Positions 1 through 9,530 of a stretch of 64,000 nt of DNA are shown here, piece by piece. The stretch spans positions 248,001 through 312,000 of the forward strand of contig NC_053137.1 in assembly GCF_016808335.1 (NCBI RefSeq), read 5' to 3'. Position 1 is the stretch's first letter; each line of letters begins with the position of its first letter. A program made the translations under genes and the position numbers. Source of the stretch: Panicum virgatum (lineage: Eukaryota; Streptophyta; Magnoliopsida; Poales; Poaceae). The notes beneath the pieces are model-generated. The model was not told where the DNA came from. It worked only from the letters and a program-made list of their open reading frames with translations, and ran no database searches.

Positions 1-894
1 TCTGGCTCTAAGATGGAGCGCGCACGACGGCAGCGACCACAGGCAGCGTGCGTCAGAGGCCCCGCGTCCGGCCACCGAGGCGGAGGCCGAGGACGAGGTG
101 GCGCTGAGGTGCCTGCAGATTTGGCTTATTTCATTGCGAATTGTTAGTTGCTAGCGTCCATTTGATTCCCTTTTGTTTCTGACTGTTGTGATTTTCTTGC
201 AGATTTCAGTCATCCCCCTGTTCGTTGTAGTTTTTCTATATTTTGCCCTGATTCATACTTCATATGTTATTATACCTCTACGTTGCAGTTAGATCTGTTA
301 TTTTGATTTTTTTTTTGAAGATTTGTTATTATGCTCTATTTGTTTCAAATGCATCCCAAATTTTTTTTCTTGATTATTAGTTTGTCATGAAATTTGTTTT
401 GTGAGTTATTAGTTTGCCTATTTTCTGTTATTATGATTTATTTGTTTTCTGTAATTTTTTTGGGTTATTAGTTTGTCATGCAATTTGTTTTATGGGTTAT
501 TAGTTTGCCTATTCTCTGTTATTATGCTTTATTTGTTTTCTGTAAAAAAAATTTGGGTTTGGTTTTTTGGGTTATTACTTTGTCTTTAAATTTGTTTATA
601 TTCTCCATTATTTTTTTTACTTTTTCTGGTTTGTTTGTTATTGATCGGACGTATACAATTTTTGGGTGACAACATCCTTTGTTTCACTCAATTTTCTGCT
701 ATTGTATTTTTGAGTGATTTGGGTGCTTAAATCACACGTGGGAGCCAAATCTCCAAACCACTCGAGTAAGAAATAGACACACGTCGCCAACGAATCTCAG
801 CCATTGGATCTTAGGTCTGGACGCCTGGTTTAACTGTGACGTCCGTCCGTCGGCGCCGTAGGCACAGTTGGGCCCGGAACCTTCTCCCTTGCTT
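1..894. other. AT-rich stretch after a short GC-rich start; no supported gene
   Basis: The first ~115 bases are GC-rich and end in a possible splice donor (GAG|GTGCCT), after which the sequence turns strongly T-rich. It could be the tail of an exon followed by an intron, but too little is visible to name a gene. Two copies of a 91-bp unit (starting near 374 and 465) plus a diverged third (near 572) make a short tandem repeat. The 63-codon ORF inside it is low complexity and is not supported as a gene. Confidence 0.4.
374..620. repeat. 91-bp tandem repeat, 2 copies plus a diverged third
   Basis: Units share a TTATTAGTTTGTCATG start and a TTGCCTATT.TCTGTTATTATG core. Starts fall near 374, 465 and 572. 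T-rich, with no coding sign. Confidence 0.6.
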
Positions 895-902
895 CTCATG
901 CT

Positions 903-1515
903 CAGGGTTTTAATATCCGACCGGTGTTCGGTAACCGCCGGCCTCGGTACCGGTATACCGGTCCGGTTTGGCCGGGTACCGGTCGGAACCGGTGGAATTC
1001 AAATTTGAATTCAAATGGTGCAGTTCAACCAGTTCGTACCGGTATACCGGCCGGTTAGATCGGTATACCGGCCGGTTTGACCGGTTTACTGGTCGGTTTG
1101 ACTCGTAACCGGTAAAATTCAAATTTTTATTTTTTTTGGTTTAAATTCAAATGACCGCAAAATATACTAAATAAATGTTTGTATAACATATTTTAGTCTA
1201 AATGAACCCTCCAACCTTCTTTTGTACTACTTTTACATTGTATTTGTATACTTTTGTAAGCACATTTTTTTTGTTTAACTTCAAATCCCCGCAAATTATA
1301 CTAAATGAAAGAATTTTTTAGAAAATTTGACACCATTAGATTCGTCGCACCTTGAAGTATTTTTAGAAATTTTTTGGAAATTTTTCATTTTTTGAATTTA
1401 AATTTAAAATTTGAATTTGGGCCGGTTTTTACCAGCCCAAATCGGAACCGGACCGGACCGATTTGACCGGTAACCAGTCAAACCAGACCGGTTCCCACCG
1501 GTTAGGTGAACCCTG
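903..1515. mobile_element. Non-autonomous hAT-like element with perfect 8-bp target duplication
   Basis: The ends are inverted copies beginning CAGGGTT and leading into ACCGGTG. The 8 bases CTCATGCT occur directly before (895-902) and directly after (1516-1523), an exact 8-bp duplication as hAT transposases make. Both subterminal zones are packed with ACCGGT/CCGGTATACCGG motifs, likely transposase binding sites, and the middle is AT-rich. At 613 bp it has no transposase, so it would need one supplied in trans. The ORF seen on the minus strand (repeats of NRPVYR) is just the CCGGTATACCGG repeats read as protein. Confidence 0.82.
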
Positions 1516-1745
1516 CTCATGCTTGCACGTACCGCCGCGAACCTGGTCGCAGCAGCCGGCGACGGCCATGGTCATTCCCCGAGCCGGCTATGCATGTTTC
1601 AAGCGCATCCAAACAGAGCTCACCGCGCGGATGGAGACTGGCTCAAGGCACAAGATGGAGGATGGACGGACACTGAGACCTTGCTTGTCAAGTTGCTTCA
1701 GGACTTCAGGATCTAGAGAACAGTTCTTCTTCTTTTCTATGGTCT

Positions 1746-1880
1746 AGTTTTTTTTAAGATTACACAGTACAACTCAGACACTCACAACGCACGCACACTC
1801 ACATCCCTATGAACACACGTACGCAAACCCTACCCCTATGAGCATCTTCGAAGACTGAGTTGGCAAATCCCCATCAAGAA
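1746..1880 (-). repeat. SINE fragment (3' part), same family as 27030-27262
   Basis: Matches the 3' half of the fuller SINE near 27.1 kb: ACTCAGACACTCACAACG, a CCCTATGA block and CATCTTCGAAGAC, read on the + strand, so the SINE lies on the minus strand. The pol III promoter half is missing. A T-run borders the 3' tail. Confidence 0.65.
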
Positions 1881-2012
1881 ATTAATTTGGTCTAGCTAAA
1901 CTTCAAAAAATTGGTCTTTCAAAAAAAAACTTCAGAAAATTCCCTTTTAGCCCATCATCAATGAATTAATTTGGGCCCTGTCCAATCTAAGTTAGTCATC
2001 TGGGCCTTTTTT

Positions 2013-2292
2013 GCGTTTTTTTTATTTTTTTTATTTTTCAAAATTATTTTTTACAGAAATATATTTTCGGTTCCATAATTTACAGTTTTGTACCCCTACC
2101 GCTCGGCTGCGGGGCGGCCGGCCCCCTGTCGCCCTACTACCGGGCGGTAGGGACCTGAATGTAAATAAAATTTATTTTTAATCGTATTTTGACCTCTAGG
2201 GGGAGGCCGCCGCCCGGCAGCCGGGCGGCCGCCCGGTGGTGGGGCGGTAGGCCAGGCAGCCGCCCGGCAGGGGGGTGGCAGGCCCCCCCTCT
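2013..2292. repeat. Left terminal inverted repeat of the plant-mobile-domain element
   Basis: This stretch reappears as an inverted copy at 5691-5945. It runs from an AT-rich outer part (TTTTTACAGAAATATATTTTC) into GC-rich blocks of GCCGCCCGG type. Its inner edge continues into a TATA box (TATATAAAAGG, 2293-2303), so the element's promoter sits beside the repeat. Confidence 0.75.
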
Positions 2293-2303
2293 ATATAAAA
2301 GGC
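2293..2303 (+). promoter_or_regulatory. TATA box of the plant-mobile-domain gene
   Basis: TATATAAAAGG lies just inside the left TIR, about 120 bases before a splice donor at 2425 (CGCAG|GTAATA) that would close a 5' non-coding exon. Confidence 0.5.
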
Positions 2304-2835
2304 TGAGCTCCCCCCTCCCCCCTCATTTGCTTCTCACGACATCCAGAGAGGGGGAGGGAGAGAGGAGAGGTGAGGGAGGGAGTTGCAGCGGCGAAGCCCT
2401 GCCGGATTTTGGATCCGAACCGCAGGTAATAAATATTTCTCAACTTTCTTATTTTAAATTTTTTGTATGTTTAATTTTATAATTAGTGTATGCAACAGTA
2501 ATGATATTTTAGCAATTTAGGTATTGTTTTTTATTATAATTTATGTAGAATTAGGATTAGTTTTTAGAAAAACCATTTAGGTTTACCAACCATTTTTGTG
2601 GTATTGATTAGTTGTTTAATGCGAGAGTTTTTTTTAAAAATGTTGTAGAAAATGCTAGAAAAGTATATGAAAAATTCAGATAAATTATAGAAAATGCAAA
2701 AAATGTAGAAAATGTTAGAAAAATTTATTTATAAAAAATTATTGTACAAAAATTGTAGGAAATGCTAGAAAAGTTTATGAAAATTTCAGATAAATTGTAG
2801 AAAATACAAAAAACTTATATTTTTTTGTGTTAGGT

Positions 2836-5467
2836 ATGGCCGAAGATACGCCAGATCTACTTGACCGAGTCATAGACTCGTCGCACCGGTCCTTCCTTGC
2901 AGTGGTTCAGCGCGTGAAACTTAACGTGTTGCGTTCACGTCCACCAGCGGAGTTGATTCCTGTTGACCCACGATGGGTGCCAAGGTGATATGTCGTCGGA
3001 TTATGTTTCTGAGAATACGTTTGTTTCGTATATGTTTCCTACATAATGTACTTACCTTTGATCGTTCTACTTTTCAGGTTGAGTGAGGCTGGTCTTCTTA
3101 TTATAGGCCATCTTGCTGAGTGGTTTGTCAAAGCTGGACAGGTCCCTACTGACGGCTCTGGTTGATAGATGGAGGCCTGAGACACACACCTTCCACCTCA
3201 CTTGTGGGGAGATGTCACCAACCCTACAGGACATTGCGATGCTGCTGGGTCTTCCTATCAGTGGGGATGCCGTAGGGCCTCGCATTGTCCCGTATATGTG
3301 GTTGGACGATCTAGAAGATCATTTTGCAAATATTGACATCGCGATTGATGTAGAGGAGCACCCAAAAGCAGCAGGGCCTGCCAAGTCATGGATTCTGCAG
3401 TTCCAGGTACATACCTCGTTTTGTTATGAGTAATGTTAGAGTTATGCTTTTGACTAGTGCAGTTATGATTTTATTTTATAATTGATCTTGTACTCATAAA
3501 TGTTCATCTTTTCTATGCAGTCCGACAATTTGGCACATGATGCTGATGAGGATAGCGTCACTCGATCCCTTGAGGCATACCTGTTGTGGTTGTTTGGATA
3601 CATAATGTTCAACAACTCACACGGGGCCTATGTGAATAGGGTGCTTGTGGCCTATGTGAATAGGGTGCTTGTGCCTTACGCACAGGAGATCGCAAAGGCA
3701 GCTGTGGAGGAAATGCCTCAATACAGTTGGGATTCGGTGGTACTTGCAGCCACGTACCGTGGCCTCTGCAAGGCATCGGTGCAAAATAAGCACAATGCAA
3801 TTCTTACAGGGTGTCCGATTCTGCTACAGCTTTGGTCGTACGAGAGGATAGCAAATGACTGCTACTCGTACTACGTTTGGACCAAGGCCACCGAGGACCG
3901 ATTCTGCTACTCTCTTCGGTTTGCTCTCAGGACCAGGGCCTTTGGATGACAACTACAGTGTTGGTGTAAAAAGTTTACATTGAGGTCCACTGCCCGGACA
4001 GAGTCAGGAGGCAGTTCGGTCAAAGACAGTTGTATCCTGTGCTGTCAGCATTGGATCGTGTCCAACGTCATGACCACAGGTAACGATTCATATGTCATTT
4101 CAGTGATAATGCATTGCTGCTTTAACTATTCAATATTTAGTTTGTCGATGGCTGGTCAACCCTTCTCGAACATGTGGGTGACAAGGGTGCAGCCTTGGGT
4201 CGATGGCTGGGACCAGGCAGAGGAGAACGTGGCGCTTCCGACCCCTGCACACACGGAGGCTTCGTACAGGGTGTACCTGAGCTGGTACCAGCCTAAGACT
4301 CGTTGCCGCTTGCTATATGCTGACATGCATCCACAGCCGCACGTTGCGACCCCACATGATGGCTATGCACGACATAGGGATGAGGCATTAGCTGGGGCGG
4401 TGAGTCAAAGTTATCATCGCTTTTCAAATACTTTGGATTAGAGTGTTAATGTCTTTCTTTTTCTTGCATGCAGTTTGAAATGTGCAGGTTGATGGACGTA
4501 GATGCCAGGGCGAATTTGATGAGGATTCGAGCGGGATCTATGATGGATAGGAATGAGCAAGAGTCGGCCTGGACCCGAGTTTCACAAAGAGTCCATTTCA
4601 TGCTTGAAGCCTTTGGTAGCCGGACATCGTACGAGGACTCCTACGGTTCGTCTCAAGCCTCGACCTCGTTTCCTTGTGGTCCCACACAGCAGCAGCCTTC
4701 CCCAGCACCTTATTGGTCTCAGCAGCATTATCTAGGTACGTGAGGATACTTACTGACTTCCTACTTTGATAACAACAATTAATTCTCAGTCCATACAGGT
4801 GATGGACACCCACATTATCAACTTCACGGAGGGACCCAGTTTGGTACCATGGCACCAGCTGCAGGGATGTCATTTCAACCAACACAGGCACCACCACGAC
4901 ATTTCGGTAAACATATAGTCCATATCTTAATTTCAATTAATTTTGGTATGAAATCTAATTCCTTTTGCATTTACATATAGGATCGCAACACTTATATGAT
5001 GCGGGACCTTCTTCGTATTACCCTATGGCGACAGCAGAAGGAACGCAAGGTAAATACATAATCCGTAACCCGAATTTATCATATTCTTCTTATTTCTATG
5101 AATATTTTAAATAATTTGAACGGTTTACAGGATCGCACCACCAGCTTCCTGATATGGGTCCTTCTTCGTATCCACCACCAACAGATACGTATGATGAATA
5201 TGTACCCAAATAGATGACTTATAAGACGATGATTAAGATATCTTAATTGCTACTGCATAGGGGCCACACAAGATACCTTGGAGGCGAACTTCGAAGACTG
5301 GAGTCGGTTTATTTTCTACACCTAACCAGCAGGCCGATCCTACCTTCCAGACACCTGTGGCCACCGGACGTCCAGGTAGAGACGTAAGGCCTCCAGACCG
5401 ACACACATACCCTACAGACCACGTCCACGCACAACGTAAAAGAGGTCGACATGGCCGGGGTGGTTAG
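2836..5467 (+). pseudogene. Plant mobile domain (MAIN-like) protein, transposon-borne, disabled
   Basis: A multi-exon gene. A non-coding exon probably ends at 2424. Coding exons are roughly 2836-2984, 3078-3406, 3521-4079, 4141-4399, 4474-4735, 4799-4906, 4981-5049, 5131 onward, ending at the stop at 5465-5467. The protein opens MAEDTPDLLDRV and shows plant-mobile-domain sequence (KLDRSLLTALVDRWRPETHT, then DIAMLLGLPISGDAVGP). A Pro/Gln/Ser-rich tail ends in a basic QRKRGRHGRGG. At least two breaks are visible: a one-base frame change near 3100-3113, between LLIIGHLAE and GLSKLDRS, and another frame change with a stop near 3935-3995, where EVHCPDRVRRQFGQRQ resumes in a different frame. A 24-bp tandem duplication repeats AYVNRVLV (3627-3674). 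The family acts in silencing and genome stability in plants; this copy is probably not functional. Confidence 0.68.
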
Positions 5468-5690
5468 GAGGTGCTTCTAGTTGTTTCTGTATTTTTGTTA
5501 TGAACATGTCGTCATGTTATACTTATTTCGTTCTTTTGCATCACCTATTTCGTTCTCAGTTGCGTATGTGTATGAATTGCTAAGTTATACTTTTCATATT
5601 CATCTACTTTACTAACGGTTTTTATTTCTATCCAAAATATCTAAAACCACATCTAATGCCGCACTGCCGCAATGACGTTCAAGGTTTAAC

Positions 5691-5945
5691 TTGGGAGGAG
5701 GGGCCTGCCGCCCCCTGCCGGGCGGCTGCCTGGCCTACCGCCCCGCCACTGGGCGGCGGCCTCCCCCCAGGGGCCAAAATGCGATTAAAAATAAATTTTA
5801 TTTTCATTCAGGTCCCTACCGCCCGGCAGCAGGGCGGCAGAGGGGCGGCCGCCCCGCAGCCGGGCAGTAGGGGTACAAAACTATAAATTATGAAACCGAA
5901 AATATATTTCTGTAAAAAACAATTTTGAAAAATATAAAAAAACGC
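5691..5945. repeat. Right terminal inverted repeat of the plant-mobile-domain element
   Basis: Inverted copy of 2013-2292, about 85-90 percent alike by eye. The GC-rich blocks (GCCCGGCAGC, GCGGCCGCCCCGC) and the outer GAAAATATATTTCTGTAAAAA are both preserved. Confidence 0.75.
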
Positions 5946-7571
5946 CCTTTTTTCCAGAATCTTGGGCTTTGAACCTGCTGCTCCAGAGAACAGAGCCGGC
6001 CCTTTGATTTCTACCATCCCGTTCATTTTTTCTTCTTCCAAAATAAGATATATTTTACAACACTCAGCTAAGGGATAAATTTAGTTTTTGACCTCGACCA
6101 TGAAACCGTTTAATTTTCAACATTCAACTTCTAAAACTCTTCGTGCTCACATTTAGAATGGTATTGAGTAACATGGTGTTGATGTGCCCAACAGTTTGGA
6201 TTGATATTTGAATTTTACATTTTTCATAAGTGGCTTGATTGAGAAACTATAATACACCCCATCTACAGTGATGAATATTTATAATCTCAATAAATTTTTA
6301 TATAAGTGAAATAAAGTGTACCAAAAAAGATGGTATATAAAATAAACAATCTTCAGCATGTTGATTAACTTTAGTTCAGTCCATTTGATTCCTAATAATT
6401 CATTGTGCGACAAAACTTTCATCATTTACTATTCCAAAAATTCTAAAACTGTGAGCCAAGTATGAGAGACCAATATATGTCTTTAAACATTTATGAGGGG
6501 GCGGCATAGGACAGATGCATGTATGAGTATTCAATAACAAAAAGAAATTGTTACGGATAGAAGTTTTTTAATTACACGGTACAATTTGGAAACTCACAAT
6601 GCGCACACACACTCATCCCTATGAACATGCAAGCCTACCACTATAAGATCTTCGAAGACTGAGTTTAAAAATTATTTTCTGAAGCTGTACAGTTTATATC
6701 GGATTTGCAAAATATAGTTAGGTTATGATACTCCATATAGTTGCTGATGAAAAATCAAAAGTGTTTTTACTAAAAACATTTACCAATTTTTTAAAATGTA
6801 AAATAAAATATTTTTAGCTATGCTATGGTGCCACATCACCCAAAAATAGTGTTAAGATCCAAACTGAAGTTGAAAAGCGGATGGTTTTAGTAGTTGAGGG
6901 AGAGGATCGCAGGCAGCGGCAGGGGTGGGGACACGAGAACGGATCGCAGGCGGCGGGGTGGACGAACGAGCCCACATGTCGGCGCAAAAAAAAAAAGGAC
7001 GAAGGACACGTCAGACGAAATGAGGGATGAAAGACCAAACAACGTTACCCTTAGCCTCTTTTAGTAGTATAAGAGATGAATTGAAAGTGTCGAATAGTCG
7101 GGCCGGGGCTGAAAAGTAGATAGACTCGAGTGTCATGAGATGAACTTTGGCCTCCCTTTAATTTCTGTCTCTCCTCTCCCTGCTGTGTATTTTTGGCCAG
7201 AGGCCTAGTCAATTAGGGTTACATGCATATATGTGGTTCAACACCGCACCATATAATTGCACATGGCGGTTTTGGGTTTGAACACACAGTAGCCATGTGG
7301 TCAATCGTGTGGATGGTTCTCGTCCGAAGCTAGCTAGATTGTGGTTGCTGGTTGATTCTAGGAGGCTTTGAATGTTGCTTTTTATTTGGCGCCCGATTCA
7401 CCATGACAGGATCGGATATATGGTAAACTATATATATAATACGGCATTAATTATTAATTAGTTGTTGAATGGGCGGCATATATATAATAATAAGGCAGGG
7501 CGTGGGTACCTAGCTACCAGCTAATAATAACTGATGAACATGGGTCCATCGCCCATGCATGAAGCCATGAC
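5946..7571. other. Intergenic, AT-rich; no supported gene
   Basis: Apart from a SINE fragment at 6565-6668, nothing here looks coding. The minus-strand ORF at 6823-7038 is short and compositionally ordinary. Confidence 0.5.
6565..6668 (-). repeat. SINE fragment (3' part)
   Basis: Same family as 27030-27262: TTACACGGTACAA, ACTCACAATGCG, CCCTATGAACATG and ATCTTCGAAGACTGAG in the same order. Truncated before the pol III promoter half. Confidence 0.65.
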
Positions 7572-7585
7572 CACTACTACAAAAC

Positions 7586-7865
7586 AGGCCTTTGTTCCTG
7601 GCCATTTGTCCCGGCAGCCTTTGGGCCCGGGACAATAGGTGGCTTTTGTCCCGGGTCCAACGGCTAGCCGGGCCAGCGGGGGGGACGGGGGCCTTTTGTC
7701 CCGGTTGGAGACACCAACCGGGACAAAATGGGAGCCTTTTGTCCCGGTTGGTGGTTCCAACCGGGACAAAAGGCCCGCGTAGCCTTTTGTCCCGGTTGGA
7801 ACCACCAACCGGGACAAAAGTCCCCCCTTTTATCCCGGTTCGTGCCTCCAACCGGGACAAAAGGC
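7586..7865. repeat. Left subterminal repeat array of the CACTA element
   Basis: Alternating forward and reverse copies of TTTTGTCCCGGTTGGT, separated by a few bases to tens of bases, can fold into hairpins. The overlapping ORFs read through here on both strands (repeats of PGTKG or CPGW) are artefacts of the repeats. Confidence 0.88.
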
Positions 7866-7999
7866 CTTGCGCCCCTTATCCCCTTCCCTCTCCCCCCGCC
7901 CGAGCCATTCAGCTCACTTGTTTTCTCTGTTCTTGGCTCGGGATAGAGGAGTTTTGCTCATTTCTTCACCACATTTGTGAAGATCTTTGATTCCCCGTC

Positions 8000-9005
8000 C
8001 ATCCATCTGCTCTAAAGGTTTGGGGCTTGTTTTTCTCTTCTTCCTTGGCTTGTATAGCTCATTTCATACTTTAGAAATAGAGAAAATGTGTAGCTAGCTC
8101 ATTTCTTGGACATTATTTTGCTAGCTAGATTGCATATGTAGGCGTAATTTTCTTTTAGATTTAGATGAGTATATGGATAGTAGAAATTTTTAGAATGAGT
8201 GTAGATACTTCATGTGATGTACTTGTATATATGACCATATTGTGGATAGTTGATTTTTTTATTCGTGAATGAATTAATGAAATGAGTATATTATAGAATT
8301 TTTTGTATTATGAATGGATTATTTTGACACTCTAGTGATGTATTTAATCAGGCTCACATTGAAACCATCTAGAAGCTAAAAAAATCTTTATTTCGAAACA
8401 AGTATACGTCGTTAATCTCCATCCAACGGTGATGGCACTACCTTTCAGGGATACACGATGCGCTATAAGGACGTCGCAAATCGGTTGGTCGCATCACCAG
8501 CACTTCCGATTGATAAGAAGACAGCATTTGACGCAGTCAGCATGCCGTTGTTGTACTGAGAGCATATGAACGAGCATGCTGCCTGTGCCAAGTGTTGTGC
8601 CTATTAATCGTAAATGTTGGTGCTGCGACTAGCCGATTGGTGACATCCTTGTACCGCACCGTGTCTCCCCGAAAGGCAGTGTCATCACCGCAGGGTTGAG
8701 GTTACTGACATATACATTTTCAGAAATAAAGGTTTATTTTTCTTCTAGAGGGTTTCTGGATATTGAAAAGAGTGTACTCCTGGAACTGAAGGGTGTCAAA
8801 GTAATTAGAAGTTATAGAGATTTCTTTCAATTAATTAGAGATTTCTTGAGGATTAATGATACATTTCGTCTTTTTTTATATAATTTCATTGTTATTTGCA
8901 AGAGTTATTAATCTGATCATTGTAATTGTAATAGTAAATAATTTTTGCTTTGTAATGGTAAGAATTTATAATTTTGTGGAAAATAAAGGTATTTTTCAGT
9001 AAAAT
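8000..9005. other. CACTA leader region, no clear coding exon
   Basis: AT-rich sequence between the subterminal array and the first ORF. A less AT-rich block at about 8400-8700 could be a leader exon, but it has stops in all + frames and no domain I recognise. Confidence 0.35.
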
Positions 9006-9314
9006 ATGGCTTCAACAGCTGGAGGGAGTGGCACCGGTGGGGGTGATCGTTGTCCTTCTGGAGAGAAGGGCACAACTCGAGTAGGTCGTCGGTCCAAAAA
9101 ACCTAGTGCTTTTCATAGGGCAGCGCTCCGTTATTTGGAAAAAGAATATAGAGAATGCATGGCAAGGGGCGAGGAACCTCCGTTTGATCTTGAGGATTTA
9201 TTGCGGCGTTACGGTTCGTCACCATCAAACTCGGAGGTTTCAGCTCCGCCATCTTATTCTGCGCCAGCAAGAAATCCGTTAGAACATTCTGCGTTCCAAC
9301 GCAAGGACGGTTGA
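9006..9314 (+). CDS. Small ORF of unknown function inside the CACTA element
   Basis: A 102-codon ORF beginning MASTAGGSGTGGG. A basic stretch (RVGRRSKKPSAFHRAALRYL) is followed by an acidic, probably helical part (EKEYRECMARGEEPPFDLED) and a Ser/Pro-rich tail. It lies about 220 bases before the TNP2 ORF on the same strand. I do not recognise a domain. It may be an accessory element protein, or a leading exon of the TNP2 transcript whose splice I cannot see. The clean start, an A three bases before the ATG and the helical middle favour real coding over chance. Confidence 0.45.
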   Translation: MASTAGGSGTGGGDRCPSGEKGTTRVGRRSKKPSAFHRAALRYLEKEYRECMARGEEPPFDLEDLLRRYGSSPSNSEVSAPPSYSAPARNPLEHSAFQRKDG

Positions 9315-9530
9315 AAACCTATGTGTTGTTGACCGAATTTTTAAATTTCATGTATAGTACTCCTTTGTTAAGTTCTGTAATGGATTAAGTACCCCTTTTA
9401 ATTAATCAAGATGTATGATAGATATTGCATATCTTTTAATTATTCATGTTATGTTACATTTAGTTTAATTTAGGTTTGATATATTTTATTTATTCGATAC
9501 GTGTAAAGAATTCAAATCGATTTATTTAAA

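Larger units (their letters stand above)
2013..5945. mobile_element. DNA transposon-like element with long TIRs carrying a plant-mobile-domain gene
   Basis: Two inverted repeats of about 255-280 bp (2013-2292 and 5691-5945) flank a spliced plant-mobile-domain gene. Long TIRs around a captured or resident gene are typical of Mutator-like elements, and plant mobile domains are known from transposons as well as from host MAIN/MAIL proteins. I found no clean 9-bp target duplication, so the outer limits and superfamily are inferred. No MULE transposase domain is visible. Confidence 0.6.

Noticed and set aside
7510..7990. Several ORFs on both strands with repeated PGTKG/CPGW text
   Set aside because: They are translations of inverted CACTA subterminal repeats; the same occurs at 12314-12945 and 18097-18760.
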